This document shows positions 26,292 through 35,900 of a stretch of 48,596 nucleotides of DNA, one piece after another. Source of the stretch: Candidatus Zhuqueibacterota bacterium. GTDB lineage: Bacteria > Zhuqueibacterota > Zhuqueibacteria > Thermofontimicrobiales > Thiofontviventaceae. Under the pieces are notes generated by a model. That model had not been told where the DNA came from, made no database searches, and saw only the letters and a program-made list of their open reading frames with translations. Both the position numbers and the translations under genes were made by a program. Where the stretch lies: NCBI GenBank assembly GCA_016926625.1, contig JAFGOE010000044.1, positions 1 through 48,596 of the forward strand. Reading direction: 5' to 3'. Position 1 is the stretch's first letter; every line of letters starts with the position of its first letter.

Positions 26292-26492
26292 TTAATTCGA
26301 TTTTTTATGTAATTCTCGTTTATACCGGTAATAAGAAATTGTAGCTGTAAATAACAACAAAACAATCGTTATAGCAAATATGGTTATACCGATATAGTCG
26401 TCGGGTAACCGCCTTATGTATCTGAACAGAGTATACAATTGCAGCACTGCGATGGTTAAAAATAACAGAAATGACAATCGATGCTTTAACAT
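26292..26492 (-). CDS. Small two-segment membrane protein
   Basis: The 66-residue protein has two hydrophobic segments (about residues 6-25 and 33-53) with a short RYIRRLPDDY loop and a basic tail ending YRYKRELHKKSN. GGAGG lies five bases before the ATG, a good indicator of a real gene. It ends 19 bases before the TTG start of the serine hydrolase, so they are probably co-transcribed. No family was recognised; it could be a small accessory or anchor protein. Confidence 0.6.
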   Translation of the reverse strand: MLKHRLSFLLFLTIAVLQLYTLFRYIRRLPDDYIGITIFAITIVLLLFTATISYYRYKRELHKKSN

Positions 26493-26563
26493 AATGCCTC
26501 CGTTAATTTGATACTATGTCGACAACCGATTATCTTAAATTTCATTATCTGACTCATACATTA

Positions 26564-29263
26564 TTAGTGTAACTTTAGCATCTTAATACTGGATAACACA
26601 GAGCCGTACTCAATCGAAAACATATATACACCGCTTGCCGTTTCACTTCCTTCCGCGTTCAACCCATCCCAGATGTACATGTTCTCACCCGCAGGATAAA
26701 ACACGTCAGACATTTCTCTGACGATTTCACCGCGGACATTGAATATCTTGATCGAAATTGTACCATCTTCGGGCAAATTAAAACAGATGGACGTCGATGG
26801 ATTAAATGGGTTCGGATAATTCTGTTCTATCGAAAATCGATTCGGTTGGATCTTATCATCAGGACGAGCGATGCGAGTCGCCTCCTGAACCAATGAAAAT
26901 TTAATCGCATCCGAGCGCAACACGTCACCAACGACACGCTTACCAGAATTGCAAATTGTGACAGCAACGTTTTCACCCGCGCGAACATCGTATTTACCCA
27001 GCGATACCCAATCACCACTTCCTGTATTCTGATTGATGTGTATACTATCGGCGAATTCTCCGCCGATGTTGATTCGATAAACGGCATCATGGGTCGAGTT
27101 TGTGCTTTTGGGTACGATTTCAAATATCTCATAAACACCGCTTTGATCCAACACCGCACGGTAAACGGCGTATGCATGAGGATCCTGATTTACGAACGAA
27201 TAACGACTCGTGCCTCCATAAGCATAGGTTACACTGTAACGCCAGTCGCCAGATTCTTCATAATTCACCGCATCTTCATTATCTACGATTCGAAAATAAT
27301 TCTGAACATTGGCAATCACATGCAGCTTGATTTCTGGTTCGTTGGGATCATTGCTTTCGATGAACAGCGTATCCTGATAGATCCCGATGGTATTCGAACA
27401 AAAATGGATCGGCAGAGGCAGCGACTTCATTGCGGGAATGGTCAATGGAAAATTCATCGGAACATGTACGTTTTTACCTGATGAATACACCTGGTAAACC
27501 GTCAATTCCTTTGAACCATAGTTGAAAAGAACTAATTCGTTTACAAGGGTATCCTCTTTGACCACCTCGCCGAAATCGATATGGTCCTGATTAAGATACA
27601 GATCATAATCTCGCACATAGGCTGAGAATTTAACGACATCAACCGCGATGTTCGAGCCAACATCATACGATTTCAATTGAATGAACGCCTTACAGCCCTG
27701 TATCAACTCACCGCTTCCGCAGGGAATCCATTCTTTGGCCTGGATATCACCCTCCAGATAAACCGTATCGATCACAGATCGTCCACAATGTAATTCGATG
27801 AGCATCTGATTAATCGGATTTTCTACTTCGGGGAACTGAATGAATGCGTTATATAATCGAGTTTCGGGGACGTCGAATGACCAGCGAGCTATGACCGAGT
27901 CCGCCACCGTCGCCATACGTGAATCTACGCCCCACGCGTTTTTAGTCTGCGTACTCCAATTACCGGCAAGTTCTGTGTAACCATTGTCTGTATTGTCTAC
28001 AAAATGATCATCAGGTATGATAGGGATCAATTTATTGGTTTGATTTCCCACGGTATCACAAAGGGAGATGCCGATTTTTGCCAGATTTTGAAAATCGATA
28101 TCCTGTGAGATTCGCCACTGGTTTTCCCCGGTTTGGGTCAGTTCGGCTAAAAAATAATTTTCATAAACATCTTTACAAGCGACAAAGGGCTTTGTTTGAA
28201 AGATGGGTTCATCCACTTCTATCGATAGATCCAAATACTGACCGTTTGCACCATAATCAACACTCACGGCTGGTGGCTGGTCATCGCTTGTTTTTCGATA
28301 TCGCTGCATCGCTTCGATTGCGGTACAATACCTGAACTTGACGTTCGGATATTTTGTCGCCGCCTGATGCGCTAATTGATCGATTTTTTGAATATTTGTC
28401 AGGAAATCGGTTTCCGGCAAATGGCCCCAGATACACGCGACCTGAGTGAATCCGAAACTTGCCTGTCGGAAGATGTCATCCAGCACATTCTGACCGACTG
28501 CGGTCCCGAAATGGATGGAGCGGACGTTCCAGCCCTTTCCGCCTCCGGGTATTTGGTAGTTCTCCAGAGATGCGTGATAGGGTACGAATACTCGGGGGCC
28601 TTGAGACCAGTCGTAATTGTTATCCAAAGGTTCTTCTGTGTCGATACCATGATAAGGCGAGGCGTTGTGCATGCTGTACGGCAGTAGTTCGTTCAGATTA
28701 TGCTGCCAGTCGTTATCCATGTAATGCCATCCACTGCGAAAGGAGACCGGAAATACATTTTCTTCGAGGAGGAATTGGCTCAGCGTATAATCAAAATCGT
28801 CTTTACAGTCCAGAAATGTCTCCGACTGGTTCCACCAGTACGTTCCATCTCCGTCGTAGTCACTCCAGATAAAGGTATGATAATGTAATGACAACTCATC
28901 GCCCCATCGCTCTATCATCTCACCATGATATTTCTTCATCAGGTACATGGTCATAATATTGGGAATTGGCACGTTGTTGTTGGTTGCGTATCGAAAGATG
29001 TTACCGGCCATCATCCACCAGGTCATTTTTAAGGGAGTACTGTAAGAATCGACCAGTCCATTTCTGAATGCAGGATCCATCACACCGTAGCCGTTAAGAG
29101 ACGGATCAGTGTATAATTGGCCATTATAAGTACAATGATATTTTCGTGTTTCCATTCCATCCCAGATCGCCGTATCCGAACCTAACACGAGATACACATC
29201 GGCTGAATAGGCTATGTGAGTGAAAATTACCAGGATAAATAACAAGCAAAATATTTTTTTCAT
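26564..29263 (-). CDS. Exported polysaccharide-deacetylase-fold protein with golvesin-like domains and type IX tail
   Basis: The 899-residue product begins with a signal peptide (MKKIFCLLFILVIF...). Its first 330 residues resemble the seven-stranded barrel of polysaccharide deacetylases and related hydrolases: LHYHTF with paired His near 125, and SFRSGWHYMDNDWQ near 175. The NodB Asp-Asp motif is not clear (LGSDTAIW occupies that place), so activity is uncertain. Two golvesin C-terminal-like domains (about 420-550, 660-800) flank a DUF1573/ASH-type Ig segment (IDFGEVVKEDTLVN, about 560-650). The final 85 residues, with [14 protein letters not shown], form a type IX sorting tail. AAGGAG lies 14 bases before the ATG; a TTG one codon earlier is possible. 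Confidence 0.8.
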   Translation of the reverse strand: MKKIFCLLFILVIFTHIAYSADVYLVLGSDTAIWDGMETRKYHCTYNGQLYTDPSLNGYGVMDPAFRNGLVDSYSTPLKMTWWMMAGNIFRYATNNNVPIPNIMTMYLMKKYHGEMIERWGDELSLHYHTFIWSDYDGDGTYWWNQSETFLDCKDDFDYTLSQFLLEENVFPVSFRSGWHYMDNDWQHNLNELLPYSMHNASPYHGIDTEEPLDNNYDWSQGPRVFVPYHASLENYQIPGGGKGWNVRSIHFGTAVGQNVLDDIFRQASFGFTQVACIWGHLPETDFLTNIQKIDQLAHQAATKYPNVKFRYCTAIEAMQRYRKTSDDQPPAVSVDYGANGQYLDLSIEVDEPIFQTKPFVACKDVYENYFLAELTQTGENQWRISQDIDFQNLAKIGISLCDTVGNQTNKLIPIIPDDHFVDNTDNGYTELAGNWSTQTKNAWGVDSRMATVADSVIARWSFDVPETRLYNAFIQFPEVENPINQMLIELHCGRSVIDTVYLEGDIQAKEWIPCGSGELIQGCKAFIQLKSYDVGSNIAVDVVKFSAYVRDYDLYLNQDHIDFGEVVKEDTLVNELVLFNYGSKELTVYQVYSSGKNVHVPMNFPLTIPAMKSLPLPIHFCSNTIGIYQDTLFIESNDPNEPEIKLHVIANVQNYFRIVDNEDAVNYEESGDWRYSVTYAYGGTSRYSFVNQDPHAYAVYRAVLDQSGVYEIFEIVPKSTNSTHDAVYRINIGGEFADSIHINQNTGSGDWVSLGKYDVRAGENVAVTICNSGKRVVGDVLRSDAIKFSLVQEATRIARPDDKIQPNRFSIEQNYPNPFNPSTSICFNLPEDGTISIKIFNVRGEIVREMSDVFYPAGENMYIWDGLNAEGSETASGVYMFSIEYGSVLSSIKMLKLH

Positions 29264-29389
29264 CAAAACGTCATTAACTCCTTCCCATTTAATAAGTCAC
29301 CGAAATCCGCATCAGGTTCCTAATTAATACTTTTCTTCCGCCGTTTCTTTTCATCGACATATCGTTTCCGCTCTATCAAAAAGGGAAAG

Positions 29390-29436
29390 ATACAAATAAA
29401 ATATGCAGAGCGCCGGAGAGTTGTTCCCTGGCGCTC
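29390..29436 (-). terminator. Putative terminator of the M16 protease gene
   Basis: Read on the minus strand, GAGCGCC (29436-29430) pairs with GGCGCTC (29414-29408), and the inner GGGA/TCTC bases extend the stem to about 11 pairs around an ACAAC loop. It is followed by a T-rich run and lies ten bases after the protease stop. Confidence 0.65.
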
Positions 29437-29445
29437 TTCAAATCG

Positions 29446-32427
29446 TTATTTTGTGATGGGTACGATTTCGTTGAATAAGACTTTATTGTCCTTAATCTTT
29501 TCTTCGTTACCGTATACACAAACTGCTTCCTGAGCAAGTACATCTTGTACTAGCTTCGTCATGTTCCTGATATCGGATGCAGTGGTAGCCAATACGGCGT
29601 CACGGTCGCTCTGTACGCGTTCAGGTGTAGTTTTTTGGAAGTACCGACGTACCGCGACACTGCCCTTCTCTGAAGGACGAAGAGGACGATCCATTCCGGC
29701 AATCGTGCCGATGATATAACGCGTCATCGATTCATCGTCTGCTTCGAAAGTCGACAGATAATCAACAACACCGTCGTAATTCTCCAACGTCTCTTTCAGA
29801 TTTGGATCGCGGTATGACGCGAGTACGAAATTTCCATTCGAAGAGATAATCGAAAATCCGCCATAGGCGCCACCGATTACACGAATCTTATTTTGCAGAT
29901 AATCACTGGAGAGAATCTTACTCAACACACGATATTTCCCATCCCACTCGTAACCAAGTTTTTTGAAATCATACCCTTGCAGGACATATTGTACTTTTGA
30001 AGCCGATAAGAGTCCCTCATTCCGTTTAGCGGGTTCTAATTTCCATACTTCAGCAACGGTCAGGCTCCTGGGCAGGGACTTCACGAAATCGGTTAACTGG
30101 GCGTTGATCAGCGCCAGATCTTCGGCTTTACACGTCGTCGCTGCGATCAGATTCCGTTGATTGAAGAGTAATTCCGCTGTTTTAACTAAATTGTCAATAA
30201 TCTCATCAGCTCTTGCATCGTAACTATTGGTCAGATCGGTTATAAACCAGTAATAAGCGAGTCCCGATGTCAACTCATCGAACATGCCGTTATTAGAAAA
30301 ATAGGAATTTATGCGTGATCTTGTATAGCCGAATCCGTTTCCCTTGACTGCTGCATCGAGTCGAGCCTGGTGTCTCGTCAAAACAGCCTTCAGCCGATCT
30401 TTGTCACCATATTTTGTCTTAGTGACGATTTCGCGAGCCAATTCGAAAAGTTTATCCACTTTCTGGTTGGTTGCTTTTGAAGATAAAACGAATTTAGCTA
30501 TCAGCGCTTCATCATCTTCGTTCTCCAAATAAGTTCGCAAGCCAGTACTAAAGCCACCGGTATGAATATTTAGTTCTTTATCCAAATCGCCGTAACCGTA
30601 ATTCTCTGTATTCAGACTCGCAAGCACCTCGGACAGTAATGCTGAATAAGGGATTAAATCCATCGGCAGCACACGTTCATCGAAATAAAGATCCACGTAT
30701 ACGACATTGTCTGTGAACTCTTCATGGTGGAGAACCTTCACTCCTGCCACCGTCGTTTCGGTAAGATCGTACCATTCAGCCTTAGGATTAATATCTGATT
30801 TTTGTAATAATGGGATCGTGGCTAATGCTTCGGGACTGTCTTCGCGATTTTGATAATCGATCAGTTCCTGTGTTTCCTTGATCAGTTTCTCCAATGTCTC
30901 TTCATCCAGAGACGCTTTATAGTCCTCCAGCTCTTTACGAATCAGCTCATTGTTCTCTTGCTCCAGACCAGGTTTCGGTGCAAGAGTCAGCAATAACTGA
31001 TGGTTGTTGTCTATCAGGTAATTTTTGATAATGTCTTCTAGATAGGTACTATTTAAGGCAGTCTTCACCTGCGCTAAAGGCTTTTCATATTCGAGACTGT
31101 GAAACGGATCATCCGTGAATAACCAACCCGGAATAAGTTGAAATAGATATCGTAACCCTTTTTGCGCGCTATCACCCTCACGTAGTCTGAACTCGAGACG
31201 ATTGATCGTCCCCTCAACTGCCTTCTTATCCAATCCATTTTTTACAATCTCGTCCAGTGTATTCATGACGATTTCATGGAATTTTTGTCCATCTACTGGA
31301 TTCGCATTGTTGACGATGATTGAGAACACATTTTGTTTTATATCATCGACATACGCACTGACGTCCTTCCCGATTCCAGCCTGCTGCAGGGCGAGCCTCA
31401 CCGGTGCTGATTCCTGATTTACCAGTACATCGCTCAAGATGTCGAGTGCCATGGCCAGAGCTCTGTCAGTATTTAATCCCGCGACGCTCGTAAACGCGAG
31501 ATAGGTCTGATCTTCTATCGATTGCCCCTCGATGACCGGATAGTAGGCAGTTACCTCCTTCATCTCATCGAACGGCTTCTGTATCCCGATTTTCGCCCTG
31601 ACATCTTCTTTGTCATATTTCGACAAATATTCGGAATCGATGAAATTCAGTTCCTTATCAAGATCTGCGTCACCATACAGGAAGATATAAGAATTGACTG
31701 GGTGATAGAAACGGCGATGAAAATCTAAAAATTTCTCATAGGTTAATTTGGGTATCGCTGTCGGATACCCGCCCGATTCATTACCATAACTGTTATCGGG
31801 GAAAATATTCTTATAGACTTGATAGTTGAGCTCCGTGGTGGGACTGGAGAAAGCACCTTTCATCTCATTGTATACGACGCCTTTGTAGACAATGGCGCTG
31901 TCTTTATGGACGAGCTCATGATGCCAGCCTTCCTGTTTAAATATTCGGGGATCATCGTAAATCAAGGGATTCAATACCGCGTCGAGATAGACGTGCATCA
32001 AATTGAAATAGTCCTTGTCGTTCATGCTGGCGACAGGATACATCGTCCAGTCACTGCTCGTCATGGCATTTAAAAACGTGTTGAGCGATCCCTTTATCAG
32101 AACATCGAAAGGACTCTTAACCGGAAAATTTTTCGATCCGTTGAGCACCGAATGTTCCATGATATGGGGAGTGCCCCAGTCGGCTTCCGGGACTGTCTTG
32201 AACGTAATGCCGAAGGTTTTATTATTATCATCGGCCGCGATCTTCACCAGCCGGGCACCGCTCTTCACGTGGTCAAATACATAACAATCCGAATTGACCT
32301 CCTTAACAAATCGTTTTTCGATTAATTTGAAACCGTGATACTCCTGACCCACTTCGTAGTCAGCAATCAAATTCACTGCAAATCCCAAAACAAGTACCAG
32401 GGTCAGAATAATACGACCTTTTGTCAT
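29446..32427 (-). CDS. M16C metalloprotease (presequence protease/insulinase family), exported
   Basis: The 993-residue product has a signal peptide (1-22) and the architecture and length of the M16C (PreP/Cym1) peptidases that degrade free peptides within a closing chamber. The inverted zinc motif HIMEH is at residues 88-92 in GTPHIMEHSVLNGS, and the third ligand lies in VYNEMKGAFSSP near 165. The second, non-catalytic half contains the R.Y....GAYGG-like VIGGAYGGFS used for substrate binding. I chose the ATG at 32427 because AGGAGGAGG is five bases upstream and a signal peptide follows; an upstream extension of 55 residues is not supported. Here it presumably clears peptides in the periplasm or at the surface. 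Confidence 0.93.
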   Translation of the reverse strand: MTKGRIILTLVLVLGFAVNLIADYEVGQEYHGFKLIEKRFVKEVNSDCYVFDHVKSGARLVKIAADDNNKTFGITFKTVPEADWGTPHIMEHSVLNGSKNFPVKSPFDVLIKGSLNTFLNAMTSSDWTMYPVASMNDKDYFNLMHVYLDAVLNPLIYDDPRIFKQEGWHHELVHKDSAIVYKGVVYNEMKGAFSSPTTELNYQVYKNIFPDNSYGNESGGYPTAIPKLTYEKFLDFHRRFYHPVNSYIFLYGDADLDKELNFIDSEYLSKYDKEDVRAKIGIQKPFDEMKEVTAYYPVIEGQSIEDQTYLAFTSVAGLNTDRALAMALDILSDVLVNQESAPVRLALQQAGIGKDVSAYVDDIKQNVFSIIVNNANPVDGQKFHEIVMNTLDEIVKNGLDKKAVEGTINRLEFRLREGDSAQKGLRYLFQLIPGWLFTDDPFHSLEYEKPLAQVKTALNSTYLEDIIKNYLIDNNHQLLLTLAPKPGLEQENNELIRKELEDYKASLDEETLEKLIKETQELIDYQNREDSPEALATIPLLQKSDINPKAEWYDLTETTVAGVKVLHHEEFTDNVVYVDLYFDERVLPMDLIPYSALLSEVLASLNTENYGYGDLDKELNIHTGGFSTGLRTYLENEDDEALIAKFVLSSKATNQKVDKLFELAREIVTKTKYGDKDRLKAVLTRHQARLDAAVKGNGFGYTRSRINSYFSNNGMFDELTSGLAYYWFITDLTNSYDARADEIIDNLVKTAELLFNQRNLIAATTCKAEDLALINAQLTDFVKSLPRSLTVAEVWKLEPAKRNEGLLSASKVQYVLQGYDFKKLGYEWDGKYRVLSKILSSDYLQNKIRVIGGAYGGFSIISSNGNFVLASYRDPNLKETLENYDGVVDYLSTFEADDESMTRYIIGTIAGMDRPLRPSEKGSVAVRRYFQKTTPERVQSDRDAVLATTASDIRNMTKLVQDVLAQEAVCVYGNEEKIKDNKVLFNEIVPITK

Positions 32428-32941
32428 AAAGCCTCCTCCTAAAAAAGATAAAATTATAATGTATAATATTATAAATACTACGCATAAACTATGTTTTTGT
32501 TGCACACTTCGTCTGATCCGTTCGATTCCATTTCTCATTTCTATCCTCTTCAAATCAGCATACAGCAGATTCTGGTCAATATTCACAATCATTATATAAT
32601 TGAGTTAACGGTTTCATTGAGAACTATCGAGACAATTCCGATGGAGTTTATTAACTAATATAAACTTTTTTTTATAATATCAAAATAAAAAATGAGTTAA
32701 GGGGAAAATAGGTGAGTTTATCAATATTTTCCACAACAGTGGTGGGTAAATTTTTTTTTATAACCACCGAGGGCACAGAGGACACAGAGCCCCTCCCTTC
32801 TCATCCCCTAAATAATCTTTTTTATATCTACGTCCCGCTAAAGATGGAAAAGATCTATACATTGGTGGAGGGGATAAGGGCTCTGTGTCCTCTGTGCCCT
32901 CGGTGGTAAAAAAGCTCTGTAGTTAAAGTACTGCAGACTAC
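32428..32941. other. 514-base intergenic region with AT-rich leader and a large inverted repeat
   Basis: Next to the M16 start is an AT-rich stretch with several TATAAT-like boxes (32440-32480), probably the M16 promoter. Farther right lies the inverted-repeat element at 32763-32907. I see no gene in the interval. Confidence 0.6.
32763..32907. repeat. 145-base inverted-repeat element (ACCACCGAGGGCACAGAG type)
   Basis: The arms 32763-32792 and 32878-32907 are perfect 30-base inverted complements, and pairing continues with mismatches through the CCCCTT/AAGGGG region. The outer flanks are T-rich at left and A-rich at right, so a transcript in either direction would form a long hairpin followed by U residues. 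It lies just downstream of the malectin gene and may end its transcript. No coding frame is inside. It resembles dispersed repeats of this sequence type found in many environmental bacteria. Confidence 0.85.
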
Positions 32942-35900
32942 TCACTTACTCAACAACATCCTCTTCACATACCTCATTGTTTTCTGGCTATCTTTTATTT
33001 GAAGCACGCAGAAGTAGACCCCGGATGAGAGGGGCATGGCAGAATTCTCATCCACATTCCAAACGATCGAATGCATCCCTGCCGGCATTTTCCCATTCAA
33101 TAGAGTCGAGATACATTGTCCCAGTGAATTATAGATATCGATCTTAACCGAGGTTTCCTCAGACAAATCGAACGAGATTGTGGTGCTGGGATTGAAAGGA
33201 TTGGGATAGTTCTGGTACAATACATGTTCCGTTGGAAGTGATATTTCAGCGTTAACTGAAGAACTCTCTTCACCGTCCCAGGCGATCATCCTGGATTCGA
33301 TTTTTCTGATCTCAATGCCTGCTATCTTTGGGTCCTCTATTGCCGGAACGAAATTGATATTCAGCTGACCATCGGGAACAGTCACTCGGAATGCTTTGTT
33401 CAACGCGTGATCGTGTCCGGCTTCTTTATAAATGTCGAAATTCGTCAACACGCGTCTACCTTCAAGATCCACATGAAATACACGCTTACCGGAACTGTAG
33501 AAATAAATTTCAGCAAACAACAGCGTCACATCATAGTCACCGTTGGGTACATCAAATTGATATGAACTCAGTCCCCACCGCTCGGATTGATAAATTTTGT
33601 CCTCATCGGTCGACGCGATAGGATCGCTCGTGATGTAATTGTGTCCCGCGACGTGACCCCAACTACTTATTCGATAGGCCTGATCACCACTCCACACCTC
33701 TCCGGTCGTCGCGTAATACGTCACCCCTCCACAATTCACCCGCTGGACATACGATGCCGGTTCAATGACGCTCAACAAGACCTCCACTACCGATTCACCA
33801 CCATTGGACAGGATGTTGAGAACCTCCCGATACTCCCCTGACGTCAACCCGTCACGATTCACAGTGACCGTCAAGGGCTGTGATGCACCTGCTGCCAGAG
33901 TCCCGTGATCTGGCATAATCGAAGCAATCCACGCCTGCGGCGCTACTCCGGACATAGCCCAATCCAGTTGTCCGCAACCGTTGTTCTTGATCGAACACGA
34001 CATTGTCACACGGCCGGTTCCGAAATCTAGTGTCGATGGTTCGACGCTGAGTACAGGATCTTCAGCTATAGACCTGACCAGTATTGCTGAAATCTTAGGA
34101 TCTTCCACACATTGTATAAATTCGATGTTCAATTGTCCGTCTGTCACATCGGTCGTGAACAGTTCCAAGGCTGCACGATCATGGCCGTAAAGGCTGTATA
34201 TATCGAAGTTCGTCAGCACCTGCTGGCCTTCTATCATCACGTGGAAATTCCGCTCACCGCTCTTCTTGAAGTAGATTTCAGCGAACAGAAGTTGTATCTC
34301 ATAATGTCCGTTCTCCAGATCGAATTTGTAACCTTGTAGTCCCCAACGCTCCGACTGATAGAGGACGTCATCGAATGTATCGGCTATCGGATCCGTGGTG
34401 AGATAGCTAAATCCGCCGTCATAGCCCCATTCCCCGTAAGTGTACGATCGATCCGCACTCCATTCATCTCCCCTGCGATCAATATAGCTGTGATTACTCC
34501 CACAGTTCACGCGCCGGACATAATCGCTTGCTTCCTGTTCCTGAAATCGCAAGTGCAAGACCGCTGCACCTCCGTTGGATTCAATAGATAGTGACCCCTC
34601 GTAACTGCCGGGAACGATATTCGTCCGGTCGATATCGACGGATACCATGCAGGACGCACCTGCACCAAGGTCACCGTGATCAGGACGAATCGATTTCATC
34701 CATTCTTTGTCTGGCTGGTCGCTGATCTGCCAATGCAATATGCCCAATCCCAAATTTTCAATGGTGAATGACATCGTGTTCGCATACAATCCGAAGTCAA
34801 GGATCGAGGTCGATATCGAGAGCAACGGTTCCTCGTTAACCGGTTTAATCTCAATCGCCGAGATCTTAGGATTTTCAATGCCGGGGATGAACTCAATATT
34901 CAATTGCTGATCGTTTACCTGTACCATAAACGTCTTGATGAGTGCCCTGTCGTGACCTACCTCCTTATAAATATCAAAGGTTGAAAGTCGACGATCTCCT
35001 TCAATATCTACCTGAAATACGCGCATACCCGATGAATTGAAGTAAATCTCCGCGAAATGGAGGTTAACTTCGTAAAATCCGTTGCTTATATCAAAACGAT
35101 ACTCACTCATGTCCCAGTGTTCTGTTTGATATAATTTGTCATCTTCTGTATCGTGAATCGGATCAGTCGTCTCATACGAATTTCCACGCACGTATCCACA
35201 GCCTCCGATTGAATAGGGCTTATCCCTGTACCATACGTGGCCTGTGCGGTCCACGTAATCTTCAACGCCGCCGCAATTCACCCGCTGGGTTGAGCTCTGA
35301 GGTTCATTCACACTCATCTTAAGATCGATGGATGCGTATCCACCATTAGACTGTATCGCTAAGTTCTCGAAATACTCACCGTTAGCAAGTCCATGCCTAT
35401 CGATAGAGACAGCAACGGATTGCTGTCCTCCTGCTGACACACTTCCTGCTACCGGTACGATCGAAGTGATCCATGAGTTTGTCAGGTTTTTGTCAATAGT
35501 CCAGTCGAGCACATCATTACCGATGTTTTGAATTAAAAACGTCAAGCTGTTCTGATCAACTCCAAAATCAAGTTGCGATGGGGAGATCGCGATAAGCGGA
35601 GAAGTCGTACTCTCTGTGATCACTTCGATAGCCGACAACTTGGAATGAGCCATCCAGTGCTTGAAATCGATATCCAGACGGCCATCGGTTACGGCGATAT
35701 GTTCAAAATTGTATTTCAAAGCTGAATACAAGCCGACTTCCGCGAAGATGTCCAACTTATCGAGCATCAGCACGTTCTCGATGAAGACATCGAAGATTCG
35801 GCCGCCGATATAAAAATAATACAACTCGGCAAAATGCAGGGTGACTGTATAAATGCCGTTCGGCAGGTCAAATTTATAACCATCAATCCAGAATAATTCC

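Noticed and set aside
26273..26365. 31-codon N-terminal extension of the serine hydrolase from an upstream ATG
   Set aside because: It overlaps the 66-residue gene by 74 bases and lacks a ribosome binding site, whereas the TTG start has AGGAG at good spacing and begins a signal peptide.
28376..28872. Overlapping 103- and 137-codon plus-strand frames inside the deacetylase-fold gene
   Set aside because: Both are antisense shadows of a long coding frame with a signal peptide and a sorting tail.
32428..32592. 55-codon N-terminal extension of the M16 protease
   Set aside because: The shorter start has AGGAGGAGG and a normal signal peptide; the extension lies in AT-rich promoter-like DNA.
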